DNA of 57,042 nt, from positions 1 to 57,042 of the forward strand of contig NZ_JAQGJV010000054.1 of assembly GCF_028290435.1 (NCBI RefSeq). The letters run 5' to 3'. The translations under genes and the position numbers were made by a program. Below the pieces are notes generated by a model. That model ran no database searches. It saw nothing but the letters and a program-made list of their open reading frames with translations, and was not told the origin of the DNA. Every line of letters starts with the position of its first letter. The first letter of the stretch is position 1. Below are positions 1-8,475 of this stretch, piece by piece. The DNA comes from Devosia sp. (lineage in GTDB: Bacteria; Pseudomonadota; Alphaproteobacteria; Rhizobiales; Devosiaceae).

Positions 1-792
<792 letters not shown>

Positions 793-801
793 GGCGGTCT
801 C

Positions 802-1890
802 CTAGGTGCGGGCCAAAAACTCGGCGGGCACCCAACTTTTGTATTTGGGATGATCGGCGGCGATAGGCAGTTCGACGTCTTGATGGGTCGTCGAGGACGT
901 ATAGAAGGCGGTGACCAGTTCCAGCGCCCGGCGCGAGTCCTGGCTGGTGACGGGCAGCTCGGCCTTGCCGGTCAGCGCATCATGGAACCGGGCCATCTGC
1001 GTCTGGAAGCGGCTGGGCACATGTACCCAATCCTTGAGCAGCGCGTCGATCTTGGCCTTCGTCTCGGGATTACGCGGCAGGATCTTCCACACCTTGTCGC
1101 CCGGATTATAGGCCTCGTGGTCGCTTTCGAAGGTGACGTTCTCGAACGCAAACCGCAGCCGGGTAATCTCGTCGGCCGAGCCCAGAGTGGCAGTGAAGCT
1201 GCCCAGCGCGCCGCTTTCGAGTTCGAGCGATGCGGTGACGCAATCCTCGACTTCGATGTCGTTGACGCGGGTGGCGACGCGGCCGAACAGGCGCTTGATG
1301 TCGCCCATCAGGTAGGTGAACAGGTCATGCTGGTGGATGGCGTGCGTCATCAGCACGCCGCCCAACTCGGTGGCCCATTTGCCGCGCCACGGCACGGCAT
1401 AATAGTCCGCCCCGCGCGTCCACAGCGTTTCCACGGTGCCGACATAGGGCTTGCCGGCAATACCGGCATCGATGATGGCCTTGGCCTGCTCGATGCCATC
1501 GCCGAAGCGATACTGGAACACCGGCATCAGCTTGCCCTTGGAGACCTTCTCCTGGGCAATCACGGCATCGACCTGCTCCAGCGAGCCGACCAGCGGCTTT
1601 TCGCAGATCACATGCTTGCCGGCCTGCAGCGCCGCCATCACCATGGGGTAATGCAGCATGGGCGGGGTGCAGATGTCGATGATGTCGATATCGTTCATCG
1701 CCAGCACGTCGTCGAAACTGGTGACGCGACGCTCGATGCCGAACTCGTCGGCGATCGGGGTCATGCGCTCGACATTGAGATCGCACAGCACCACAACCTT
1801 GAACTTGTCGGGATTGGTGATGTAGCCCTCAACGATGTGCGAGCGGCCGATGCCGACGCCGATGATCGCGACTGTCTTGATATCGCTCAT
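802..1890 (-). CDS. Gfo/Idh/MocA family oxidoreductase (sugar dehydrogenase-like)
   Basis: Predicted NAD(P)-dependent dehydrogenase acting on a sugar or cyclitol hydroxyl. The 362-residue product has the N-terminal Rossmann glycine motif GVGIGRSH (11-18), the family EKP motif (97-99) and a C-terminal region with GGVLMTHAIHQHD, which carries the usual catalytic His/Asp pair. I chose the ATG inside an ATGA overlap with the preceding gene stop; an in-frame ATG 9 nt upstream is possible. The 4-nt overlap implies translational coupling with the second oxidoreductase. It sits between transporter genes, so its substrate is probably the imported sugar or an early product of it. Confidence 0.93.
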   Translation of the reverse strand: MSDIKTVAIIGVGIGRSHIVEGYITNPDKFKVVVLCDLNVERMTPIADEFGIERRVTSFDDVLAMNDIDIIDICTPPMLHYPMVMAALQAGKHVICEKPLVGSLEQVDAVIAQEKVSKGKLMPVFQYRFGDGIEQAKAIIDAGIAGKPYVGTVETLWTRGADYYAVPWRGKWATELGGVLMTHAIHQHDLFTYLMGDIKRLFGRVATRVNDIEVEDCVTASLELESGALGSFTATLGSADEITRLRFAFENVTFESDHEAYNPGDKVWKILPRNPETKAKIDALLKDWVHVPSRFQTQMARFHDALTGKAELPVTSQDSRRALELVTAFYTSSTTHQDVELPIAADHPKYKSWVPAEFLART

Positions 1891-2906
1891 TGCGCCCACT
1901 CCGTGCCGCGTTCTGCCATCTGCTGCGCCGTCAGCGCCAGCTTCATGGCATTGTAGCAGCGCTCCTGCGGCATGGCGGTTTCGGTGCGGTTGCGTACGTC
2001 ATCGAGGAATGCCGGGCCGTAAGGCAACACGGTCTTACTGCAATCGATGTGGCGCGGGCCTTCCTTGTTGACGATGAACAGGTGGTCCTGGCCGGGCTGG
2101 CCGGCAATGTCGATATACTTACGCAGCTCGATATAGCCTTCGGTACCCAGAATGGTCAGGCGGCCGTCGCCCCAGGCGGGCAGGCCGGACGGAGTAAACC
2201 AGTCGACGCGGATATAGCCCGAGGTATTTTCCGTTTTCAGATGCACGTCGCCGACATCCTGGAGGCCCGGCTTGTCCGGATTGGCGCGGTTGGCCACGCT
2301 GGCGGAAACCACTTCGGCGTCCATGGCGCCCGAGAAGAACAGATACTGCTCGAACTGGTGGCTGCCGATATCGGTGAGGATGCCGCCGTAGCGGGCACGC
2401 TCGAAGAACCAGTCGGGCCGCTGGTTGTTGCGGATGGCGTGGGGGCCTAGGCCGACGGTGTTGATCACCTTGCCGATGGCGCCTTGGGCAATCAGGTTGC
2501 CGGCTTCGACGGTGGCGCGCACTTCGAAATGCTCGGAATACATCACGCTATAGATGCGGCCGGTCTCTTTTTGGACCTGCTTGATCTCCTCAAGCTGGGC
2601 AAACGTGGTCATGCCCGGCTTGTCGGAGAGTACGTCCTTGCCATGCTTCATGGCGGCGATCGAAATAGCGGCACGGTCAGCAGGGATGGCCGCCGTCACC
2701 ACGATGGCGATCGAGGCGTCTTCAAGGATCGCCTTGGGATCAGCGACGCGCTTGGCTTCGGGGAATTTTGCCCCGAAAGCATCCGCAAGGTCATCCTCGA
2801 GCGCATAGAAGGCGACGAACTGCGCACCGGCAGTCTTGAGGCAATCGACCTGGCCATAGATATGGCTGTGATTGATGCCGATAGCGGCGAATTTCAAATC
2901 TGACAT
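1887..2906 (-). CDS. Gfo/Idh/MocA family oxidoreductase, divergent motifs
   Basis: A 339-residue member of the Gfo/Idh/MocA superfamily, second oxidoreductase of the leftward operon. The fold is recognisable from the N-terminal Rossmann-like region and from GGILTDIGSHQFEQ, which matches the family motif with a catalytic histidine. Two features deviate: the nucleotide-binding loop reads GINHSHIYG (10-18) instead of GxGxxG, and the usual EKP is DKP (95-97). Either can occur in the superfamily, but together they suggest altered cofactor binding or a non-standard reaction. It starts 3 nt after the permease stop and overlaps the next gene by 4 nt. Confidence 0.9.
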   Translation of the reverse strand: MSDLKFAAIGINHSHIYGQVDCLKTAGAQFVAFYALEDDLADAFGAKFPEAKRVADPKAILEDASIAIVVTAAIPADRAAISIAAMKHGKDVLSDKPGMTTFAQLEEIKQVQKETGRIYSVMYSEHFEVRATVEAGNLIAQGAIGKVINTVGLGPHAIRNNQRPDWFFERARYGGILTDIGSHQFEQYLFFSGAMDAEVVSASVANRANPDKPGLQDVGDVHLKTENTSGYIRVDWFTPSGLPAWGDGRLTILGTEGYIELRKYIDIAGQPGQDHLFIVNKEGPRHIDCSKTVLPYGPAFLDDVRNRTETAMPQERCYNAMKLALTAQQMAERGTEWAQ

Positions 2907-2909
2907 TTT

Positions 2910-3803
2910 TTAGCGTTTCATACCGGTCGTGGCGATGCCCTCGATGAGCAGGCGCTGGAAGAAGAGGAAGAACAGGAAGATCGGTAACAGCGACAGGATG
3001 GACATGGCGAACAGGCCACCCCAATCCGATTGTGCCGAGCTGTCCACGAAGGTGCGCAGGCCAAGCATCACCGTATAGGTGCGGATATCGCTCAGGTAGA
3101 TCAGCGGCCCGAAGAAGTCGTCCCAGGTCCAGATGAAGGTGAAGATGGCGGCGGTCGCCAGCACCGGGGTCGAGAGCGGCAAGAGGATCTTCCAATAAAT
3201 GCGCCACGGCGAGCAGCCGTCCATCATCGCGGCTTCGTTCAGCTCCTTGGGAATGCCGCGGAAGAACTGCACCATCAGGAAGATAAAGAAGCCATCGGCG
3301 GCCAAAAACTTCGGCACCACGAGAGGCAAGAACGTGTTCACCCAGCCCAGGTTGTGGAACAGCACATATTGGGGAATGAGGGTCACCTGATAGGGCAGCA
3401 TCAGGGTCGCCAGCATCATGGCAAACCAGAACCCACGGCCCCAGAATTCCAGCCGGGCAAACGCAAAGGCGGCCAGCGAACAGGTCGCCAGATTGCCGAT
3501 GATCGCCAGGATCGCGATGGTGAAGGAGTTGATGAAGAAGGTGCCAAAGCCCAGCCGCAAACCGTTCCAGCCGCGGAAATAGGAGTCGAGGCTGATGGCG
3601 CTGGGCCATAGCGAGGTCGAGGTGAAAATCTCGTTTTCCGGGCGCAGCGACGCCGAGAGCATCCACAGCAGCGGATAGAGCATCAGGATCGAAGCGCCGA
3701 TCAGCAGTACATGCGCCAGGATCGACAGCAGGCGCTTGCGGGTTTTGACGGCCGCGGTCTGCTTTTCGGTGACAACTGTCAGACGCTGAACATCAGTCGT
3801 CAT
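2910..3803 (-). CDS. Carbohydrate ABC transporter permease, MalG/UgpE type
   Basis: Inner-membrane permease (297 residues) of a CUT1-type sugar importer. It has a hydrophobic segment near residues 28-48, then five more membrane segments. The EAAMMDGCSPWRIYWKILLP stretch is the EAA loop that docks with the ATPase. It overlaps the other permease gene by 11 nt and lies immediately before two oxidoreductase genes. Order on the minus strand is binding protein, permease, permease, oxidoreductase, oxidoreductase, ATPase, which fits a single transcript. Substrate specificity cannot be read from the permease. Confidence 0.95.
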   Translation of the reverse strand: MTTDVQRLTVVTEKQTAAVKTRKRLLSILAHVLLIGASILMLYPLLWMLSASLRPENEIFTSTSLWPSAISLDSYFRGWNGLRLGFGTFFINSFTIAILAIIGNLATCSLAAFAFARLEFWGRGFWFAMMLATLMLPYQVTLIPQYVLFHNLGWVNTFLPLVVPKFLAADGFFIFLMVQFFRGIPKELNEAAMMDGCSPWRIYWKILLPLSTPVLATAAIFTFIWTWDDFFGPLIYLSDIRTYTVMLGLRTFVDSSAQSDWGGLFAMSILSLLPIFLFFLFFQRLLIEGIATTGMKR

Positions 3804-4746
3804 AGTGCACCCAGTATTTCGAGGTCAGGAAGGAGAAGGCGGTGAAGAAGCCGACGATCGCCAACAGGATCCAGGCCAGGGCCGACGCATAGCCCATGCG
3901 GAAGAAGCTGAACGCCTCCTGATAGAGATAGAGCGTATAGAACAGCGTCGAATTGATCGGATTGCCGGTGCCGCCCGAGATGATGAAGGCCGGCGTGAAG
4001 CTCTTGAAGGCCTCGATGGTCTGGATGATGAAGTTGAAGAACACCACGGGCGTCAGCAGCGGCAGCGTGATCTTCCAGAACTGGCGCCACTTGCTGGCGC
4101 CGTCGAGACTTGCGGCCTCATACATGTCGACCGGGATCTGGCGCAGACCAGCCAGGAAAATGATCATCGGCGAGCCGAACTGCCAGACCGACAGCACCAC
4201 CAGCGTCCACAGCGAATAGTTCGGGTTGGAAATCCAGGCCGGGCCCTTGATGCCGAAGATCGCCAGCGCGTCGTTGACCACGCCGTCGCCGGCAAACAAT
4301 TGCCGCCACAGCACCGCGATGGCCACCGAAGCGCCAAGCAGGCTAGGCAGGTAGAACACGGCGCGATAGAGCGGCAGGCCCTTCATGCCGCGATTGAGCA
4401 GCAGCGCCACGCCCAGCGCAAAGGCCAGCTTGAGCGGCACCGAGAACACCACGAAAAACAGGGTGACCCGCATCGAGGTGGAGAATTTCGGATCGGCGGT
4501 GAAGATGCGCACGTAATTGGCTGGCCCCACCCAGTCGGGCGCGGTCAAGAGGTCGAAATTGGTGAAGCTCAGATAGAGCGAGGAAATCATGGGCCCGAGC
4601 GTCAGCCCGAAAAACCCCAGAAACCAGGGCAGCAGGAACAGGTAGCCGCCTGCATTGCGGCTCCATAACTGGGACCAGACCGAGGGAGAGACCGCACGCT
4701 CCGTTGTCGGAGCGCGATTGGCGTCTTGAATGGAGCGCGCGGTCAT
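3793..4746 (-). CDS. Carbohydrate ABC transporter permease, MalF/UgpA type
   Basis: First permease of the heterodimeric CUT1 importer, 317 residues. Membrane segments begin with the GGYLFLLPWFLGFFGLTLGP stretch near residue 34, and an EAA loop (YEAASLDGASKWRQFWKITL) lies in the last third. The open frame extends a further 59 codons upstream, but that part runs through the end of the binding-protein gene and reads as a basic, low-complexity shadow. I therefore place the start at the ATG 4 nt after the binding-protein stop. The 3' end overlaps the next permease by 11 nt. Confidence 0.94.
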   Translation of the reverse strand: MTARSIQDANRAPTTERAVSPSVWSQLWSRNAGGYLFLLPWFLGFFGLTLGPMISSLYLSFTNFDLLTAPDWVGPANYVRIFTADPKFSTSMRVTLFFVVFSVPLKLAFALGVALLLNRGMKGLPLYRAVFYLPSLLGASVAIAVLWRQLFAGDGVVNDALAIFGIKGPAWISNPNYSLWTLVVLSVWQFGSPMIIFLAGLRQIPVDMYEAASLDGASKWRQFWKITLPLLTPVVFFNFIIQTIEAFKSFTPAFIISGGTGNPINSTLFYTLYLYQEAFSFFRMGYASALAWILLAIVGFFTAFSFLTSKYWVHYDD

Positions 4747-4750
4747 AGGG

Positions 4751-6049
4751 TCACTTCTTTGCGCGGGCGAGGATTTCGGTCGCCTGGGCGAAGAAGGCCG
4801 GGCCGGCGTCCTGCGGGGACTGCTGGCCGAACGCAACTTCCTGGCTCTTGGTCTTGAGCGCCACGCCCACTTCACCGGCATTGGACGGTGGAGATGGCGG
4901 CAAGGCACCCAGCAGATCGCCAAGATTGGACACGAAATTCAGCGCGACCAGGCTCTGCTCGTCGAGCGATGGCTTGATGGCGTCGCGGGTGGAAGACTTG
5001 CACGGAATGCCGCGCTCGACGCCCAGAATGGTGGCGGCGTCGGGATTGGAGATGAAGTAGTCGATGAACTTGGCGCCTTCGGCCTGCTGCTTGGAGCTGG
5101 CACCGAGCGAGAAGAACATCGAGGGCTTGCGATAGTGACCGCCACCGCTACCCGCCTTGATGCGCGGATAGTTGGTCATGGTCAGCTTGTCCTTGTTCAC
5201 CGCCTGGAAGGCGATCAGCTGGTTCGAATTGGCATAGGTCACCGGGGCCTTGCCCAGGGTGATCATGGTGTTTTCGATAGCGTCCGTAGCGTCGAGCGCC
5301 TGGTCGTCTGGCGACACGATAACGTCGGCAGCCCGCAGGTCGGCCCAGAGCTGGAACCAAGCAGTGATGTCTTCGGCGGTGAAGCCGGCGAGACCATCAG
5401 CGGTATAAAGTGCCTTGCCCTGCTGGCGCAGCCAGTTTTCGAGGCCCGGCTCGCCACCCGAATAGTCGCTCCACAGCTTCATGCCGGCGCGCTTGTTGGA
5501 CGAGTTCCACTTTTCGGCCATTGCGGGCAAGTCGGCATAGCTCAGGTCGCGCGTCGGCAGCTCGATGCCGGCTTCTTCGAAGGCGGTGGTGTTGACCATG
5601 ATGGCCGTCGAATTGGCGCCCAGGCTGATGCCATAGAGCTTGCCGTCGACCTTGCCGCCGTCGAGCTGGTCCTTGTCGAAATCATCCAGGTTCAGGCCAT
5701 TGCCGATGAATTCGTCGAGCGGGGCGATGGCGTTGCGCTTGGCGTATTCAACGATATAGCGATAATCCATCTGGATCACGTCGGGCGAATTGCCGCCGGC
5801 GGTCTGGGTGGCGAGCTTGGGCCAGTAATCGGCAAAGGCGAGGAACTCGCCGTCGAATGTCGTGCCCGGACTGGCCTTGGTATAAAGATCGGTCACCCCG
5901 TAGGTGCGATCGGCGCGGGCCTGGCCGCCCCAGAAGATCAGTCGCATGCGGGTTTCCTGCGACATTGCGGGACCCACGCCGGCAGCAGCGGCGGCGAGCA
6001 GCGCGGTGCTGCCCATCAGGAATTGGCGACGGTCGATAGAGATGCTCAT
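4751..6049 (-). CDS. Extracellular sugar-binding protein of ABC importer, Tat-exported
   Basis: Periplasmic solute-binding protein (432 residues) of the SBP_bac_1 kind, first gene of the leftward operon. The N-terminus IDRRQFLMG followed by an alanine-rich hydrophobic stretch and AMSQE looks like a twin-arginine signal peptide with cleavage after residue 30 or so. Tat export of a sugar-binding protein is less common than Sec export but occurs in this order. The start is fixed by a GGGAGGAAAC ribosome site; a 16-codon upstream extension lacks one. The promoter region holds a TTGACA box and a TetR-type operator shared with the divergent operon. Confidence 0.94.
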   Translation of the reverse strand: MSISIDRRQFLMGSTALLAAAAAGVGPAMSQETRMRLIFWGGQARADRTYGVTDLYTKASPGTTFDGEFLAFADYWPKLATQTAGGNSPDVIQMDYRYIVEYAKRNAIAPLDEFIGNGLNLDDFDKDQLDGGKVDGKLYGISLGANSTAIMVNTTAFEEAGIELPTRDLSYADLPAMAEKWNSSNKRAGMKLWSDYSGGEPGLENWLRQQGKALYTADGLAGFTAEDITAWFQLWADLRAADVIVSPDDQALDATDAIENTMITLGKAPVTYANSNQLIAFQAVNKDKLTMTNYPRIKAGSGGGHYRKPSMFFSLGASSKQQAEGAKFIDYFISNPDAATILGVERGIPCKSSTRDAIKPSLDEQSLVALNFVSNLGDLLGALPPSPPSNAGEVGVALKTKSQEVAFGQQSPQDAGPAFFAQATEILARAKK

Positions 6050-6120
6050 ATAGTTTCCTCCCGGTGAATTTCGCCGTCCAACAGAGCGGACAGGCATGTG
6101 GCCAGCGACCTCCCCGTCGC

Positions 6121-6142
6121 TAAATAACCAACTGGTTACAAC
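6121..6142. promoter_or_regulatory. Operator copy 1, upstream of the binding-protein operon
   Basis: The near-palindrome ATAACCAACTGGTTAC (6124-6139) matches the second copy at 7137-7152 in 13 of 16 positions; the consensus is RTAACYAACTRGTTAC. The match extends to 22 nt with 4 substitutions. It lies 24 nt downstream of a TTGACA box on the minus strand, over the expected -10/start region, as expected for a repressor site. The adjacent TetR protein is the obvious candidate ligand. Confidence 0.75.
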
Positions 6143-6163
6143 TTTGGGTCAGTGTGGGCGCTG

Positions 6164-6169
6164 TGTCAA
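6164..6169 (-). promoter_or_regulatory. -35 box of the sugar transporter operon
   Basis: A perfect TTGACA reads on the minus strand 115 nt upstream of the binding-protein start. The -10 element is weak (AAAGT-like) at 17-18 nt spacing. The operator follows 24 nt downstream, nearly the same geometry as in the divergent promoter. Confidence 0.5.
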
Positions 6170-6273
6170 CCCGTCGTGACGCAATCTTGTATGGAAGTGT
6201 AGCGCGGCTGAGGGGTGCAGGTAAAGGGTAGCTGTTACGGACTCGTTAACACCCCAGTTCGAGCCAGCAAGAA

Positions 6274-6289
6274 ATCCAGCATGCTGGAT
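6274..6289. repeat. 16-bp perfect palindrome ATCCAGCATGCTGGAT
   Basis: Perfect palindrome 15 nt downstream of the tetR stop codon. On the minus strand it can fold into a 6-bp stem with a CATG loop followed by TTCTTG, so it may be a weak terminator for tetR. It could equally be a binding site for an unknown dimeric regulator. Confidence 0.45.
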
Positions 6290-6304
6290 GAACAGCGGCG
6301 CAAT

Positions 6305-7009
6305 TCATGCCGGCTTGGTGCGCAGATAATCGAGCACCATCTGCACCGCCTGGGCCTCGCGCTCCTGCACCATGGCAAAGCCCGAGAGGTCGCGCCCGAA
6401 GATCACCGACAGCGTATTCATGTTGGACACATAGAAATAGCCGAGGCCCGCTATGGAGATATAGAGCTGCACCGGATCGACATCGGAGCGAAAAACGCCC
6501 GCCGCGCTGCCGCGCTCGACGATCGCCTGTAGTTCCGCCACCAAGGGGGAATGCAGCTGCGGAATGTCCTTCAGCTGTTTGAGAAACCGCGCATTCTGCA
6601 GGTTCTCAACCGCCAAAAGCCTTGGAAACCAAGGGTTTGCCAGATAATGCCGGAAGGTGAACCGCACCATGCGCCCCACCGCCTCGACCGGATCGAACTG
6701 CCCCAGCGACAGTTCCCGCTCACCCCGCCGGATTTCGCTATAGGCATCGAACAGCACCGCCGAATACAGCGCCTCCTTGTTCCCCCAGTAATGATAGAGC
6801 AGCCGCTTGTTGGCCTTCGCCCGCGCCGCGATGGCGTCGACCCGGGCGCCGTTAAACCCCTCGGCACAAAATTCGTCCCGCGCGGCCTTCAGAATCGCCG
6901 CCTTGGTCCGCTCCGGATCGCGTGGCCGCACCACTGTCTCCGGACCGCGCGGCGCACTTATCCCTACCGCGTCAGGTTCTGGCAGGTCTAAATTGTCGCG
7001 TTTGTCCAT
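6305..7009 (-). CDS. TetR/AcrR family transcriptional regulator
   Basis: A 234-residue repressor. The first 35 residues are a charged extension; the helix-turn-helix domain covers roughly residues 35-82 (TKAAILKAARDEF, then KANKRLLYHYWGNKEALY). The C-terminal ligand domain resembles the RutR-like group. It lies between the transporter operon and the divergent DUF993 operon, each with an upstream copy of the same near-palindrome, so it most likely represses both and is released by a pathway metabolite. No operator copy is seen directly before its own start. Family certain, targets inferred. Confidence 0.93.
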   Translation of the reverse strand: MDKRDNLDLPEPDAVGISAPRGPETVVRPRDPERTKAAILKAARDEFCAEGFNGARVDAIAARAKANKRLLYHYWGNKEALYSAVLFDAYSEIRRGERELSLGQFDPVEAVGRMVRFTFRHYLANPWFPRLLAVENLQNARFLKQLKDIPQLHSPLVAELQAIVERGSAAGVFRSDVDPVQLYISIAGLGYFYVSNMNTLSVIFGRDLSGFAMVQEREAQAVQMVLDYLRTKPA

Positions 7010-7105
7010 GGCGATACGGTGTCCCCTGCTCGCAGGTCAATCTCTTATCCCCTACCAATTCAACCCGGCCGACGGCAATCCTGGACGTTGGGTTAAGCAC
7101 GGGTC

Positions 7106-7135
7106 TTGACGCTCTGCTTGCGTCGAGTGTATCTA
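7106..7135 (+). promoter_or_regulatory. Promoter of the oxidoreductase-DUF993-isomerase operon
   Basis: TTGACG (7106-7111), an 18-nt spacer and TATCTA (7130-7135) make a good sigma-70-type promoter. The predicted start site falls inside operator copy 2, and the start codon is about 30 nt further on. Confidence 0.6.
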
Positions 7136-7155
7136 AGTAACTAACTAGTTACAAG
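7134..7155. promoter_or_regulatory. Operator copy 2, overlapping the start site of the DUF993 operon
   Basis: GTAACTAACTAGTTAC (7137-7152), with arms GTAAC/GTTAC 6 nt apart, matches copy 1 at 6124-6139. It begins immediately after the -10 box, a typical repressor position. Both copies keep the same orientation on the plus strand although the genes diverge. Confidence 0.75.
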
Positions 7156-7169
7156 AAGGGAGACACGCA

Positions 7170-8321
7170 GTGGCGGAACAACGGCTAGGCCTGATCATGC
7201 ATGGTGTGACCGGCCGCATGGGCTACAACCAGCACTTGGTGCGCTCGATCCTGGCGATCCGCGACCAGGGCGGCATCGCGCTCGCTAATGGCGACCGGCT
7301 GGTGATCGACCCGATCATCGTCGGGCGCGATGGCGACAAGATCGAAAGGCTGGCCAAAAAGCACAATATCGCCCGCTGGGGCACCGATATCGATGCGGCC
7401 CTGGCCAATCCCGAGGATACCGTTTTCTTCGACGCCGGCACGACGCTGATGCGCGCGTCGCTGCTGGAACGGGCGCTCGACGCCGGCAAGCATGTCTATT
7501 GCGAAAAGCCGATTTCGGACGATCTCGACGTCGCGGTCGCTCTCGCCAAGAAGGCTCGCAGTTCGGGGCTCAAGCATGGCGTTGTGCAGGACAAGCTGTT
7601 CCTGCCCGGCCTCCTCAAGATCAAGATGTTGGCCGATAGCGGCTTTTTCGGCAAGATTTTGTCGGTGCGCGGCGAGTTTGGCTATTGGGTCTTCGAGGGC
7701 GATTGGCAGGCGTCGCAGCGCCCGAGCTGGAATTATCGCAAGGGCGACGGCGGCGGCATTATCCTGGATATGCTGTGCCACTGGCGCTATGTGCTCGATA
7801 ATCTGTTCGGCGAGGTCAAGGCCGTTTCCTGCCTCGGCGCCACCCACATTCCCGAGCGCGTCGACGAAAAAGGTAATCGCTTCAAGGCCGATACCGATGA
7901 CGCCGCCTATGCGACGTTCGAACTTGAAGGCGGCGTGATCGCCCAGATCAATTCGAGCTGGACCACCCGAGTGCGGCGCGACGATCTCGTGACCTTCCAT
8001 GTCGATGGCACGCATGGCTCGGCCGTCGCGGGCCTGCACAAATGCTGGACCCAGCACCGGGTCAACACGCCCAAGCCGGTGTGGAACCCCGACCAGCCGC
8101 AGACCATGAACTTCTTCGCCGATTGGGAAGAAGTGCCGGACAATTGGCCGGCGCAGAACGGTTTCAAGGCGCAGTGGGAAATGTTCCTCAAGCACATCGC
8201 CGAGGACGCGCCCTGGCCTTACGGGCTGGAAGCGGGCGCCAAGGGCGTGCAACTGGCGGAACTCGGGCTCAAGAGCTGGGCCGAGCGGCGCTGGCTGGAT
8301 GTGCCCAAGCTGGAATTCTGA
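7170..8321 (+). CDS. Gfo/Idh/MocA family oxidoreductase
   Basis: Third putative sugar dehydrogenase of the locus, 383 residues. The N-terminus GVTGRMG (12-18) is the nucleotide-binding loop and CEKP (111-114) the family lysine motif; GGGIILDMLCHWRYVLDN carries the expected C-terminal histidine. It differs from the other two oxidoreductases in length and in the loop sequence, so it is not a recent duplicate. It leads the divergent operon, starting just after an AAGGGAG ribosome site and the operator. The product probably feeds the isomerase and DUF993 protein encoded downstream. Confidence 0.92.
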   Translation: MAEQRLGLIMHGVTGRMGYNQHLVRSILAIRDQGGIALANGDRLVIDPIIVGRDGDKIERLAKKHNIARWGTDIDAALANPEDTVFFDAGTTLMRASLLERALDAGKHVYCEKPISDDLDVAVALAKKARSSGLKHGVVQDKLFLPGLLKIKMLADSGFFGKILSVRGEFGYWVFEGDWQASQRPSWNYRKGDGGGIILDMLCHWRYVLDNLFGEVKAVSCLGATHIPERVDEKGNRFKADTDDAAYATFELEGGVIAQINSSWTTRVRRDDLVTFHVDGTHGSAVAGLHKCWTQHRVNTPKPVWNPDQPQTMNFFADWEEVPDNWPAQNGFKAQWEMFLKHIAEDAPWPYGLEAGAKGVQLAELGLKSWAERRWLDVPKLEF

Positions 8322-8327
8322 GTGGGG

Positions 8328-8466
8328 CCGAAAGGCCCCCTCACCCGGCCCAATGGCCGACCTCTCCCCCAAGGGAGAGGTGTCGCAAGACCAGTCAATG
8401 TGCCCTTTTTCACCTCTCCCTTGGGGGAGAGGTCGGCGCGTAGCGCCGGGTGAGGGGGCCTTTCGG
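8328..8466. repeat. Intergenic inverted repeat, family A copy 1
   Basis: Two inverted units, each CCCCCTCACCCGG followed by CGACCTCTCCC and GGGAGAGGTG, face each other across about 30 nt. The outer arms are CCGAAAGG and CCTTTCGG. The element fills the gap between two co-directional genes, and its last bases run into the CGGAGG ribosome site of the DUF993 gene. Other copies are at 35119-35243 and 54835-54962. Confidence 0.85.
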
Positions 8467-8475
8467 AGGCGCACC

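Noticed and set aside
8328..8466. CRISPR array or riboswitch in the repeat-rich gap
   Set aside because: Only one inverted pair, no regularly spaced direct repeats, and the same element recurs elsewhere as a dispersed repeat.
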